A DNA stretch of 64,000 nt, taken from positions 1,674,001 through 1,738,000 of the forward strand of contig CAVZDY010000001.1 of assembly GCA_963774195.1 (NCBI GenBank), in the 5' to 3' direction. The DNA comes from Roseiarcus sp963774195. Lineage in GTDB: Bacteria; Pseudomonadota; Alphaproteobacteria; Rhizobiales; Beijerinckiaceae. A model generated the notes under the pieces. The model ran no database searches. It saw nothing but the letters and a program-made list of their open reading frames with translations, and was not told the DNA's origin. Shown here one piece after another: positions 8,504 through 18,830 of this stretch. Position numbers and translations under genes: made by a program. Positions within the stretch are counted from its first letter, which is position 1. Every line of letters begins with the position of its first letter.

Positions 8504-9367
8504 ATGCGCTTTGCCCGATATCGGCAGAATGGACGCGACGGCTTGGCGGCTGCGCGGGACGGCGGCGCGCTGCACGGTTGGCTTGCGGGGGAGGGCGACT
8601 ATCCCGGCGATCTCGCGGCTCTGATCGCCGGCGGCGCCGACGCGCTGGCGACCGCGGCCAGCCGTCTGCTCAAGGGGCCGGAAATCGACCTCGAGAATGT
8701 CGAGCTGCTGGCACCGCTGCCGGCGCCGGGCAAGATCCTCTGTGTCGGGTTGAACTACGTCGAGCACTCCCGGGAATCCGGCTTTGAGCCGCCGCGCTAC
8801 CCGACGATCTTTGGCCGGTTTGCCTCGAGCCTGATCGGGCACGGCGCGCCAATTGTTCGTCCACGTGTCTCCGATCAGCTCGACTACGAGGGCGAATTGG
8901 TCGCGGTGATCGGGCGCGGCGGGCGTAACATCGTCGCGGCTGACGCGCTCGACCACGTCGCCGGCTATTCGATCTTCAACGACGCATCCGTGCGCGACTA
9001 TCAGATGAAAACGCCGCAATGGACGGTCGGCAAGAACTTTGACGGCACGGGCGCCTTCGGGCCGGTGTTCGTGACGGCTGACGCGCTGCCGCCGGGCTGC
9101 CGGGGCCTTCGTCTGCAAACGAGGTTGAACGGCGAAATCGTTCAGGATGCGACCACCGACGACCTCATCTTCGACGTCGCCACCCTGATCGCTCTGCTCA
9201 GCGAGGCGATGACGCTCGCGCCGGGCGACGTCATCGTCACCGGCACGCCGTCTGGCGTCGGCCTCGCTCGCAAGCCGCCGCTGTGGATGCGGCCGGGCGA
9301 CGTCTGCGAGGTGGAGGTCGAGGCGATCGGCGTCCTGCGCAACCCGATTGTCGACGAGGCTCGCTGA
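8504..9367 (+). CDS. Fumarylacetoacetate hydrolase (FAH) family protein
   Basis: A 287-residue enzyme of the FAH superfamily, which hydrolyses or decarboxylates acylpyruvate-type ring-cleavage products. The ATG at 8504 is chosen because a GGAGGA site at 8491-8496 precedes it at proper spacing. PGKILCVGLNYVEHSRE is the N-terminal signature; DYEGELVAVIG supplies acidic metal ligands; KNFDGTGAFGP and TGTPSGVGLARKPP with LWMRPGD form the conserved C-terminal part. Its neighbours (an extradiol-dioxygenase-like protein and a CMD protein) support a role after ring opening. The exact substrate cannot be told from sequence. Confidence 0.9.
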   Translation: MRFARYRQNGRDGLAAARDGGALHGWLAGEGDYPGDLAALIAGGADALATAASRLLKGPEIDLENVELLAPLPAPGKILCVGLNYVEHSRESGFEPPRYPTIFGRFASSLIGHGAPIVRPRVSDQLDYEGELVAVIGRGGRNIVAADALDHVAGYSIFNDASVRDYQMKTPQWTVGKNFDGTGAFGPVFVTADALPPGCRGLRLQTRLNGEIVQDATTDDLIFDVATLIALLSEAMTLAPGDVIVTGTPSGVGLARKPPLWMRPGDVCEVEVEAIGVLRNPIVDEAR

Positions 9368-10053
9368 TGGCGGGCGGTCGGCTGGAAGGCGACGCTCCGA
9401 GGCGGCTGACGTTGACCTTCGACAATGGCCCATCTCCCGGCGTCACCGAGCGGGTGCTCGACATCCTGGCTCGCCACGGCGTGCAAGCCACCTTCTTCGT
9501 GATCGGCAGGCAATTGCGCGATCCCGCCGCGGCCGCCTTGCTGCCGACGATCCAGCAGGCGGGACATAGGATCGGCAATCACACGCTGAACCATACGGTC
9601 GCGCTCGGCGACCGCCCCGACGCCGCCTACGCCCGCGCCGAGATCGACGAAACGCAGGGGCTGATCGGCGCCTACGCGGGCGCCGAGAAGCTGTTCCGGC
9701 CGTACGGCAATGACGGGTTGCTCGGGCCGCACCTTTTCAGCAAGGCCGCGCTCTCGCATTTGCGGAGCAACCGTTACACCAGCGTGCTGTGGAACCTGGT
9801 GCCGAGGGATTGGGTCAACCCGGAGGGGTGGGACGCCGACTGCGAGGCCGCCTTGGCAGGCAACGCGTGGCCAGTGATCGTGCTGCACGACGTCGCAGGC
9901 TGCTGTCTCGCCCGGCTGCCGAGCTTCCTCAATCGCATCGCGGACCTCGGCTACGCCGTCGAGCAGGGATTTCCTGACAGCGTCGTCGTCACGAGGGCAG
10001 GAGAGTTCGTGACCTTTACAGATTCGATGGTCTCGGACGGCATGCCGATGTGA
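9367..10053 (+). CDS. Polysaccharide-deacetylase-fold protein (NodB homology)
   Basis: A 228-residue NodB-type carbohydrate esterase fold. Its ATG overlaps the previous stop (TGATG at 9365-9369), so translation is probably coupled. Motif 1 reads TFDNGP where the family has TFDDGP, so the second Asp, normally a metal ligand, is Asn. Motif 2 is intact (NHTLNH), the RxPY-type motif appears as FRPYG, and the LHD motif as IVLHDV. There is no signal peptide, so it acts in the cytoplasm, unlike cell-wall deacetylases. In an aromatic catabolic operon it may be a C-N hydrolase or act on an amide. Confidence 0.85.
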   Translation: MAGGRLEGDAPRRLTLTFDNGPSPGVTERVLDILARHGVQATFFVIGRQLRDPAAAALLPTIQQAGHRIGNHTLNHTVALGDRPDAAYARAEIDETQGLIGAYAGAEKLFRPYGNDGLLGPHLFSKAALSHLRSNRYTSVLWNLVPRDWVNPEGWDADCEAALAGNAWPVIVLHDVAGCCLARLPSFLNRIADLGYAVEQGFPDSVVVTRAGEFVTFTDSMVSDGMPM

Positions 10054-10107
10054 GTTCCGTTCAACCGAATCCTAACAAGCCGAAAGAGGAAAAGGGAGAG
10101 TACTAAG

Positions 10108-11109
10108 ATGATTCCGATGCCCGAAACCCCGTCGCAGCCGCCGTTCGAGATCACGCGCGCCAGTCATATAGCCTTCACAGTGCGCGATCTTCAGCGCAGT
10201 CGGGATTTCTACACCGAGGTGGTCGGACTGGTGGTCAGCGACGAGGACCGCGACACACTCTATCTTCGCGGAGTCGAGGAACGCTCGCATCACAGCCTGG
10301 TCTTGAAGCGCACAGATGGCGCGCCGGCCTGCGTGCGCACCGGACTGCGCGTGCGCAACGAAGAGGATTTGGACAAGGCGAAGTTCTTCTTCGAATTGCG
10401 GGGCATCAAAGCGAAGTTCGTCGAAGCGCCGTTTCAGTCGCGCACCCTGCACGCGACCGACGTCAGCGGCACGCCGATTGAACTCTGCGCGAGCATGCCC
10501 CGCTTCGAGCGCGTCGATCAGCGGTTCGAGGCTTTACGGGGGGCCGGCGCCCTGCGCTTCGATCACTACCAGCAAACCGTGCCGGACGTCATCCAGGCCA
10601 CCGCTTTCTATACTTCGCTCGGATTCAGGATCGTCGACTATATGGTGGTCGGCGGCGAACCCGTCGGCGTTTTCCTGCAAGCCAAGGAGTCGCCCTACGA
10701 CGTCGTAGTCCTTCGTCGGACCGGGCCGGCGATTCATCACTTCGCCTACATCGTCAATGGCATCCACGAAATCATCCGGGCCTGCGACATCGCCGGCAGC
10801 TTAGGGCTCGGCGACTGCGTCGAGTACGGCCCCGGCCGACACAGCCTGGGGCACTCCTACTATGTCTATCTGCTCGATCCTGACGGGCACCGCCTCGAAT
10901 TACTGCCGCCGCCAATCTACTACGGCGACGCTGACGATGGCCCGATCGTCCACGAACTCATCGGCACGTCGCGGGTGACGAAGTCCTGGGGCCTACCTCC
11001 GCGGCTGAACTGGTTTCACAACACATCGCCCTTCGAGGGCGTCGAGATCAGCAGCCCGCCGCCCGGAGGGCCTGAGCCGTCCCTCGAAGCCTATCTGAAG
11101 ATGGCCTGA
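10108..11109 (+). CDS. Type I extradiol-dioxygenase-like VOC protein
   Basis: A 333-residue protein with two vicinal-oxygen-chelate modules. The N-terminal module begins at SHIAFTVRDLQRSRDFYTEV; the C-terminal module carries the candidate Fe(II) ligands His in RFDHYQQ, His in IHHFAYIV and Glu in GHRLELLPPP. This 2-His-1-carboxylate arrangement and length fit ring-cleaving dioxygenases such as catechol or homoprotocatechuate 2,3-dioxygenases. It probably opens the aromatic ring in the pathway encoded here. Alternate starts 9 bases apart (ATG 10108 and 10117) are possible. The substrate is not predictable with confidence. Confidence 0.88.
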   Translation: MIPMPETPSQPPFEITRASHIAFTVRDLQRSRDFYTEVVGLVVSDEDRDTLYLRGVEERSHHSLVLKRTDGAPACVRTGLRVRNEEDLDKAKFFFELRGIKAKFVEAPFQSRTLHATDVSGTPIELCASMPRFERVDQRFEALRGAGALRFDHYQQTVPDVIQATAFYTSLGFRIVDYMVVGGEPVGVFLQAKESPYDVVVLRRTGPAIHHFAYIVNGIHEIIRACDIAGSLGLGDCVEYGPGRHSLGHSYYVYLLDPDGHRLELLPPPIYYGDADDGPIVHELIGTSRVTKSWGLPPRLNWFHNTSPFEGVEISSPPPGGPEPSLEAYLKMA

Positions 11110-11140
11110 GTAGAACCCGAAATCGAGGAGCAGAATCAGC

Positions 11141-11680
11141 ATGGCCCGCATTCCCTATGTCGATCGGGAAACCATCCCGGATGGCCGAACCGATCTGTTC
11201 GATCGGTTGATCGCCGTGCGCGGCCGTGCTGAGCACATCTTCCTCGCCCTGGCCAATGCGCCCGACCTTACCGAGGGTGTCCTTGGTATGGCGACCGCGC
11301 TGCGCACGCGCACGGCTCTCCCCAAGCCCTTCCGCGAGCTGGCTGTCGTGACGGTCGGCCTGGAGACTGGCGCCGCCTACGAAGTGGAGCATCACCGGAA
11401 TGCCGCGCTGGCCGTGGGCGTTCGAGCCGAACAGCTCGATCGCTTGCGGGAGTTCGAGACGGCGGATTGCTTCTCCGAACAGGAGCGGGCCGTGATTCGG
11501 CTCGCGAAAGAAATGACCGTGAGCGGCCCTGTGAAGGATTCCACTTGGGATGCCGTCGGCTTCCTTGGCGATCGCCAACGTCTGGAATTGGTCGTCACGG
11601 TCGCCTGGTACAACTGCGTCGTGCGCATCATCCTGCCGCTTCAGCTCGAACTGGAGCCCTGGCACGTGCGCCAGGGATGA
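11141..11680 (+). CDS. Carboxymuconolactone decarboxylase (CMD) / AhpD-fold protein
   Basis: A 179-residue all-helical CMD-domain protein. The core is PFRELAVVTVGLETGAAYE followed by VEHHRNAALAVGV, where Glu and His match the conserved acid/base positions of the family. The redox CxxC pair of true AhpD proteins is absent, so a peroxidase-reductase role is unlikely. It sits 31 bases downstream of the extradiol-type gene in the same operon, with a GAGGAG site before its ATG. It may catalyse lactone isomerisation or decarboxylation, or be a structural partner. Function in detail is unknown. Confidence 0.85.
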   Translation: MARIPYVDRETIPDGRTDLFDRLIAVRGRAEHIFLALANAPDLTEGVLGMATALRTRTALPKPFRELAVVTVGLETGAAYEVEHHRNAALAVGVRAEQLDRLREFETADCFSEQERAVIRLAKEMTVSGPVKDSTWDAVGFLGDRQRLELVVTVAWYNCVVRIILPLQLELEPWHVRQG

Positions 11681-11799
11681 GCGGGACCTGGTGACGACCC
11701 GCCTACATCTAAGCCTGTCGCGCTCTCCAGCGAATTGTTTCACGCGGCGAAAGCGGGTCGCCATATTTCAAGCGGAAATCTTATGAGGAAACACCCGCG

Positions 11800-12756
11800 A
11801 TGAAAGCTGCAATCGTGCAGGGGCCGGGGCTACCGCCCGTTTACGGCGACTTCGCCGAGCCTGCAGCGTCGGCCGGCGAACGTATCGTGTCGGTCTCGGC
11901 GGCCGCAATCAGTCATGTCGTCAAGAGCCGGGCCTCGGGGACGCACTACAGCTCGTCGGGTGGATTTCCATTCGTCGTCGGCCTCGATGGCGTGGGACGG
12001 CTCGACGATGGGCGGCGCGTGTATTTCATCCTGCCGAAGGCCCCTTTTGGCAGCATGGCCGAAATGGCCGTCGTCCCTTCGTCGCATTGCCTGATGCTGC
12101 CCAATGACATCGATGATGTTACGGCCGCTGCGATCGCCAATCCCGGCATGTCGTCATGGGCCGCCTATACGGAGCGCGCCAGGCTCAGGGCCGGGGACAC
12201 CGTACTGGTCAACGGCGCGACCGGCACGTCGGGCCGACTGGCGGTGCAGATCGCCAAACGCCTCGGAGCCTCGAAAGTCATCGCAACGGGCCGCGACGCC
12301 AAGGCGCTCGAGGCGGTTGCAATTCTCGGGGCCGACGTGACGATCCCGCTCGTCGAGGACGATGCGGCGCTGGAGCGCGCTTTTCGGGAGCAGTTCGCCG
12401 CCGGCGTCGATGTCGTGATCGACTACCTCTGGGGCCCAAGCGCGGAACGCCTTCTGATCGCTGCGGCAAAGGCTGGGAAGGACGCCAAGCCGATTCGCTT
12501 CGTTCAGGTCGGATCCGTGAGCGGGGCCGACATAACGTTGCCGAGCGCGGTCCTCCGCTCCTCGGCGATCGAACTGATGGGCAGCGGCCTCGGAAGCATT
12601 CCGCTCGATCGGCTCGTCCTTGCCATTGACGGCCTGCTTCACGCGGCGACGGCGTCCGCGTTCCAGATCGCAGCAAAACCCGTTCCGCTTGCTGAGGTCG
12701 AACGAGCGTGGCCGCTCGACGACAGCACCCGGCGTACGGTGTTTACGCTGGGTTAG
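11800..12756 (+). CDS. Quinone-oxidoreductase-type MDR protein (zinc-independent)
   Basis: A 318-residue medium-chain dehydrogenase/reductase. The GroES-like N-terminal domain (MKAAIVQGPG, FPFVVGLDGVGRL) is followed by a Rossmann domain with the nucleotide-binding loop VNGATGTSGRLAVQIAKRLG and the AIANPGMSSWAA helix. The catalytic zinc Cys/His set and the structural zinc cysteines are absent, which places it with quinone oxidoreductases and enoyl reductases. It probably reduces an alpha,beta-unsaturated carbonyl with NADPH. The preceding 120-base gap is the largest in the operon, with GAGGA before its ATG. Confidence 0.88.
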   Translation: MKAAIVQGPGLPPVYGDFAEPAASAGERIVSVSAAAISHVVKSRASGTHYSSSGGFPFVVGLDGVGRLDDGRRVYFILPKAPFGSMAEMAVVPSSHCLMLPNDIDDVTAAAIANPGMSSWAAYTERARLRAGDTVLVNGATGTSGRLAVQIAKRLGASKVIATGRDAKALEAVAILGADVTIPLVEDDAALERAFREQFAAGVDVVIDYLWGPSAERLLIAAAKAGKDAKPIRFVQVGSVSGADITLPSAVLRSSAIELMGSGLGSIPLDRLVLAIDGLLHAATASAFQIAAKPVPLAEVERAWPLDDSTRRTVFTLG

Positions 12757-12793
12757 CGCGAGCGTCGCTGACAGACTCAACTGGAGGCAATCA

Positions 12794-13228
12794 ATGAGCG
12801 ACAAGGAAGTGGTCAATGCCGCCGCTTTGACTCCCGAGGCTCGGCGCGGAATCGAGGCGGCCTGCGTGCGCCTTGCGCTCGACTCTTGCTTGACTAGCGA
12901 TCGCGGCGAGTACGAGGCTTACGGCGAACTTTACGCTCCCGACGGTTCGTTCGCGCGGCCCGGGCTGTCGGTGTCCGGTCGTGACGCGATCGTCGCTGCG
13001 TTGAAAAAGCGGCCGGCTCACCTCGTGATGCGACACTTCACCGCCAACGCCGTTGTCGACGTGATCGATGCCGATCGCGCGGTCGGGCGCGGCAATCAAC
13101 TCGTCTTCGTCTTAGATCGCAACAGCGGGGAGACCCAGCCGCTCGTCGCAACCGACTACGCCGATGCCTACGTCCGAACCGAAGACGGGTGGAAGATCGC
13201 GTCGCGCGAAGTGACCAGATCGTTTTGA
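12794..13228 (+). CDS. SnoaL-like / NTF2-fold protein
   Basis: A 144-residue cone-shaped alpha+beta-barrel protein of the nuclear transport factor 2 superfamily. The features are an N-terminal helix pair, YGELYAPDGSFARPG, the central GRDAIVAALKKRP segment, MRHFTANAVVDV and a C-terminal EDGWKIASREVTRSF strand. The ATG at 12794 is chosen for its GGAGG site at 12783-12787; a longer upstream frame overlaps the previous gene. It closes the catabolic operon. Such proteins in degradation clusters are often small dehydratases, isomerases or dioxygenase beta-like subunits, but no large partner subunit is present. Confidence 0.85.
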   Translation: MSDKEVVNAAALTPEARRGIEAACVRLALDSCLTSDRGEYEAYGELYAPDGSFARPGLSVSGRDAIVAALKKRPAHLVMRHFTANAVVDVIDADRAVGRGNQLVFVLDRNSGETQPLVATDYADAYVRTEDGWKIASREVTRSF

Positions 13229-13588
13229 CGCGGCTACGGCCCATCTTGAAAATCGCCTGCAACCGTCGCGCGTGCGCCAGTCCCTGTAAAGGCGAGGTCC
13301 CGACGATCCCGGCTATGCTCCCAGCGCGAGTGCGCGCTTGCTCTATCAGACCGACACTCTGTTGATCGGTCTCCGAGCTCGCATTTTATGTGGCTTGTGA
13401 AGATCTGCCTCCCGGTCGGCGGGCCGCTCCATCATCTAACAACCACTGTCTGTAAGATCAGTTGCCGCGCTCTGGCGCAGTTATACAAATGTCTAGATTC
13501 CATATACTTTTGATTGTAAAATTAAATGCAATCAATTCGCGACAAAGGTGAGCGATAGGACTTGGCGTTTCTGTTGTTGCTCTGATCA
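13229..13588. other. Intergenic region before the kinase pseudogene
   Basis: About 360 bases with no gene. Bases about 13470-13540 are AT-rich and may hold the promoter of the kinase gene. No transcription terminator with a clear T-run was found after the catabolic operon. Confidence 0.4.
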
Positions 13589-16500
13589 ATGGCGGCCGCG
13601 GCGGACGACGGAGTCCGGGGCGCGATCCCCTCCTCACGGTACGGCGCGATGCAGGAGAGCTTTCAAATCTTGTACGAGGATGGCGAGCGCGTCCTCCTTC
13701 GCGGAACACGTTTTGGGGCCGAGGGAAAGCGAAAGGCTGTTCTGACCGTTCTTCTCGCCGCGGAACGACCGGCGCCTCTCGCCCTCGAGCGGCTCACGCA
13801 TGAATATGAACTCAAGGACGAACTGGACGGCGCTTGGGCGGCGCGGCCGCTGGACCTGGTGCGCGAAGAGGGTCGCGCCATGCTGGTGCTCGAGGACTCC
13901 GGCGGCGAACCGCTGGCTCGCCTGCTGGGCGCGCCGATGGAGGTCGGCGTCTTCTTACGCCTCGCGATCGCCATCGTTGCGGCGCTCGGCAGAGCGCACC
14001 AGAATGGCTTCGTCCACAAGGATCTGAAGCCCGGCAACATCCTCGTCAGCTGCGCCGACGGTGCTGCGCGGCTCACCGGATTCGGCATCGCGACGCGGCT
14101 GCCGCGCGAACGCCAGGCGCTCGCGCCGCCGGAAACGATCGCCGGCACGCTCGCCTATATGGCGCCCGAACAGACCGGGCGAATGAACCGCTCCATCGAT
14201 TCGCGCAGCGACCTCTATTCGCTCGGCGTCGTCTTCTATGAGATGGTCGCCGGCGCGCTGCCATTCGCCGCTTCCGATCCGATGGAGTGGGTCCACTGCC
14301 ACGTCGCGCGGCGGCCAGCGCCGCCGAGTGAGCGGGTCGACAATATCCCAGCCGCCATCTCGAAGATCGTCATGAAGCTGCTCGCTAAGGCGGCCGAGGA
14401 GCGCTACCAGAGCGCCGCCGGGTTGGAGCGGGACCTCAGGCGCTGCCTCGAAGATGGGGAGCGGCAGCGCCGCATCGATGATTTTCCGCTCGGCCAAGCC
14501 GACACGCCGGACCGGCTGCTCATCCCCGAGACGCTCTACGGCAGAGAGCGCGACCTCGCCACCCTGCGCGCCGCATTCGAGCGTGTCGTCACGGGCGGGC
14601 CGCCGGAGCTCGTGCTGGTCTCCGGCTATTCCGGTATCGGCAAGTCCGCCGTCGTGAACGAACTGCACAAGGAGCTCGTTCCCTCGCGGGGTTTGTTCGC
14701 CTCTGGCAAGTTTGACCAGTACAAGCGCGATATCCCCTATTCGACCCTGACGCAGGCTTTCCAGAACCTGACGCGCCGTCTGCTGGGCAGGGGCGACGCC
14801 GAATTGGCGGGCTGGCGAGACGCGCTCTTGGAGGCGCTGGGGACGAACGGGCGGCTGATGACCGACCTCGTGCCCGAACTGAAGCTGATTGTCGGCGAGC
14901 AGCCGCCGGTTCCGGACGTCGAGCCGCAGCAGGCGCAAAGCCGATTCCAGCTCGTATTTCGACGGTTCATCGGCGTCTTCGCCAGACCGGAACATCCGCT
15001 GGCGCTGTTTCTCGACGATCTGCAATGGCTCGACGCGGCGACGCTCGACCTCCTCGCGGACGTGGCGACCCGCTCGGAGCTGCGACATCTGATGCTGATC
15101 GGAGCTTACCGGGACAATGAGGTCGACGCCGCACATCCGTTGAGGGCTAGGCTCGAGGCCGTCAGAACTGCAGGCGCGAGGATCGAGGAGATCACGCTCG
15201 CTCCGCTCGCCCTCGCGCATGTCGAAAAGATGCTCGCGGACGCGCTTCACTGCGCGCGCGAACGCGCCGCGCCGCTGGCGAAGCTGGTGCACGAGAAAAC
15301 CGCCGGCAATCCATTCTTCGTGATTTAGTTTCTTCATATGCTCGCCGAAGAGGGGCTGCTCGCCTTCGATCATGACGCGGCGCGCTGGCGATGGGAATTC
15401 GAGCGCATTCACGCCAAGAGCTACGCCGACAATGTCGTCGCTCTCATGGTCGGTGAGCTAAGCCGGCTGCCGCCGCAGACGCAGCAGGCGTTGCAACAGC
15501 TCGCTGCCCTCGGCAACGTTGCCGCGATCGCGATGCTGTCGACCCTCCTCGGGGCTCCCGAGGATCACCTCGATGCGGTATTGCAGCCGGCAGTGCGACA
15601 GGACCTCATCGAGCGGGTGGAAGGCTCTTACAAATTTATGCACGACCGGGTGCAGGAAGCCGCCTACTCGATGATCCCGGAGGCATCGCGCGCCGAAGCC
15701 CAGCTCCGGATCGGTCGCCTTCTCGCGACGCACACGTCGCCCGAGAAGAGAGAGGAGGCAATCTTCGAGATTGTCACGCATCTCAACCGCGGCATCGATC
15801 TGATCAGCCAACAAGAGGAACGGGACCAACTCGCCGAGTTCAACCTGATCGCGGGCAAGCGCGCCAAACGGTCTTCCGCCTACGCCTCGGCGCTCAGCTA
15901 TCTCAATGCCGGCGCCGCGATGTTGGCGGAGGATTGCTGGGAGCGACGGCGCCAGCTGATCTTTGCGTTGGAGCTAAACCGGGCCGAATGCGAGTTCCTT
16001 AGCGGCGCCCTGGCAACGGCGGAGGGGCGCCTGAACGGGCTATCGGCTCACGCCGCAACGACAGTCGAACGCGCCCTAGTTGCTTGCCTGCTACTGGATC
16101 TGTACACGACTCTAGGTCAGAGTCATCGCGCCGTCGTCGTCGGCCTTGAATATCTTCGGCATGCTGGATTCGACTGGTCGCCGCATCCGAGCGACGAAGA
16201 CGTGCGACGGGAATACGACCAGATCTGGTCGCGACTCGGGAGCCGCAGGATCGAGGATCTGAGCGAGCTCCCTCTTATGACCAATCCGGACTCCCTCGCA
16301 ACAATGGACGTTCTGACGAAGTTCGGGCCCGCTGCGTTCTTTACGGAGCGGAACCTTTACGATCTTGCGACATGCGCGGCGGTGAACCTCAGCCTCGAGC
16401 GGGGCAAAAGCGACGGTTCGAGCGACGAGTACGTCAGATTTGGCATGACCGCCTGCGCCCGATTCGGCAATTACGCGGCGGGTTTACGCGTCGGCGAGGT

Positions 16501-18830
16501 TGGCTACGAGCAGGCCGAACGACAGGGGTTGAAGCGCTACCAAGCCCGCACTTACATGCAGTGCGCGTCTTTCCTCACGCCCTATACAAAACACGTTCGG
16601 GGCGCGCGCGAGTTGCTGCGTCGTAGCTTCCAGATCGCGAGTACCGAGGGGGATCTGATTTTCGCCGGGTATAGCTGCCACAATCTCACCGAGAATTTGC
16701 TCACGGCCGGCGATCCGCTTCCTGAGGTGCAACGCGAAGCCGAGCGTGGACTCGAGTTTGCGCAGAAGGCGCAGTTTGGGCAGCTCATTGACGTCATCGC
16801 CTCGCAGATCGGGTTCATCCGGATGCTGCGCGGGCTGACGCGGAAATTCGGCTCCTTCGACGATGAGCACTTCGACGAAGTCCGAAATCGAGCGCTATTT
16901 TTCGAGCAACCCAGACTTGGCGTTTGCCGAGTGTTGGTACTGGGTTCGGAAGGCGCAGGCGTACTTTCACGCCTGTGATTACGCCTCAGCAACGCTGGCA
17001 GTGGCGAGGGCGCAACGGCACGCGCAATCAAGATTGATGTTTGCTGCCGTGGATTGTCACTTCTACGGCGCGCTGTCTCATGCCGCCTGTTGCGACGCCG
17101 CACCGCCCGACGAGCGGTGGCGGCACATAGACGCTCTGGCGGCGCATCACAGGCAACTGGATATCTGGGCGGGGAACTGTCCGCAGAATTTCGAGAACCG
17201 CGCCACGCTCGTGGGCGCGGAGATTGCGCGCCTGGAAGGCCGCAACGGCGATGCGATGCGCCTCTACGAGCAGGCGATCCGTTCGGCGCGTGACAATGGC
17301 TTTGTCCACAATGAGGCCGTCGCCTACGAGCGCGCGTCCCACTTCTATCGGGCGCAGGGGTTCGACCGGTTCGCCGACCTCTACTTGCGCGATGCCCGCT
17401 ACGGCTATCTGCGTTGGGGCGCTGAGGGCAAGGTTCGTCAACTTGAGGAGACATTTCCGCACCTGAGGGTAGAAGAGCCTGCGCCCGGGCCGACGAGCAC
17501 GATCGCGACTCCGGTCGAGCGCCTCGACCTTGCGACGGTAATCAAAGTGTCGCAGAGGGTCTCCAGCGAGATGGTGCCGGAGACGCTGGTCGACACGCTG
17601 ATGCGTACCGCTATGGAGCACGCGGGCGGCGAACGCGGCCTGCTGATCCTGTCGCGAGACGCGGGGCTGCGGATCGAAGCCGAAGCCACGATCTCGACCG
17701 GCGCCGTTCTTGTCGAACTTCGCGATGCCCCCGTTGCCGCATCGGCGCTGCCGGAGACTGTGCTTCACTATGTCTTGCGCACGCGGGACAGCGTCGTTCT
17801 CGACGAGGCCGCCAACGACCCCTCGTTCGCCGCGGATCTTTACATCCGCCAGCGCCAGGCGCGGTCGATTCTCTGCCTGCCCTTGATCAACCAAGCGAAG
17901 CTCATTGGCGCTCTCTACCTTGAAAACAACCTCACCACGCGCGCCTTCGCGCCGACACGGATCGCGGTGCTGAAACTCCTGGCCTCGCAGGCGGCGACCG
18001 CGCTGGAGAACAGCCGGCTGTACCGCGATCTCGAACAACGTGAGGCCAAGATCCGGGGGCTGGTCGACGCCAACATCATCGGGGTCTGTGTCGGGCAACG
18101 CGACGGTCGGATGATCGAAGCCAATGACGCCTATCTTCGCATCATTGGATATGATCGCGATGATCTCGTCTCCGGCCGTATCCGCTGGGCGGATCTGACG
18201 CCTTCCGAATGGCGCGAGCGCTCGGAGCAGGCTCGATCGGATCTTGCGACGACCGGCGTCGTCCAGCCGTTCGAGAGGGAATATATCCGCAAAGACGGGG
18301 GCCGGGTCTCCGTGTTGGTTGGCATGGCGGACATCGAGGGCGTCGAAAAGCAACACGTCGCCTTCATGCTCGACCTGACAGAACGCAAGCGGGCCGAACA
18401 GGCGCTGCGTGAACGCGAGGCCAAAATCCGAGGACTGTTCGACGCGAATATCATCGGGATCTTCATCGGAGACATCGAGGGCAAGGTTCTCGAGGCCAAC
18501 GATGCATTTTTCCAAATGCTGGGATACGACCGCGGCGATGTCGCTGCCGGGCGCATTCACCGGTCCGGGATCACGCCCTCGGAATGGCGCGTCCGAGACG
18601 CGCGGACGCGCGCGGAGTTGGAGACGGTCGGGACCGTTCAACCGTTCGAGAAAGAGTACATTCGGAAGGATGGCACGCGGATCCCCGTGCTCATCGGCGC
18701 GGCGAGGTTCGAACGCGATCGGGTCGTCGCGTTCGTGCTCGACTTAACGGAGCGTAAGCGCGCAGAGGCCGAAGCGCGCGAGAGCGAACGGCGCTATCGC
18801 GAAATACAGGGGGAGTTCGCGCAGCAATCC
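13589..18830 (+). pseudogene. Hybrid Ser/Thr kinase–AAA ATPase–GAF–PAS–histidine kinase, broken copy
   Basis: The domains in order are a Ser/Thr kinase-like domain (FVHKDLKPGN, with TGFGIA at the DFG position), an AAA/STAND ATPase (Walker A SGYSGIGKSA, Walker B LFLDDLQWLD), a long TPR-like helical region, GAF, two tandem PAS domains (each ending LDLTERKRAE) and the start of the histidine kinase (SERRYREIQGEFA). Three lesions are visible against the paralogue at 48132-53813. There is an in-frame TAG at 15326-15328 (paralogue has Gln), a frameshift near 16880, and loss of everything after GEFA at about 18826, where sequence switches to an ABC permease. It is not expected to make a working kinase. 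Confidence 0.85.

Noticed and set aside
15326..15328. Programmed stop-codon read-through or a split kinase
   Set aside because: The TAG replaces a Gln codon present in the paralogue, and the copy has two more lesions, so plain decay is the simpler reading.
13955..15412. A 485-codon minus-strand frame opposite the kinase pseudogene
   Set aside because: It lies antisense to well-recognised kinase and ATPase domains and its Arg/Gly-rich text has no family resemblance. It is a GC-rich shadow.
17028..18641. A 537-codon minus-strand frame
   Set aside because: It is antisense to the GAF and PAS domains of the kinase and has no recognisable domain.
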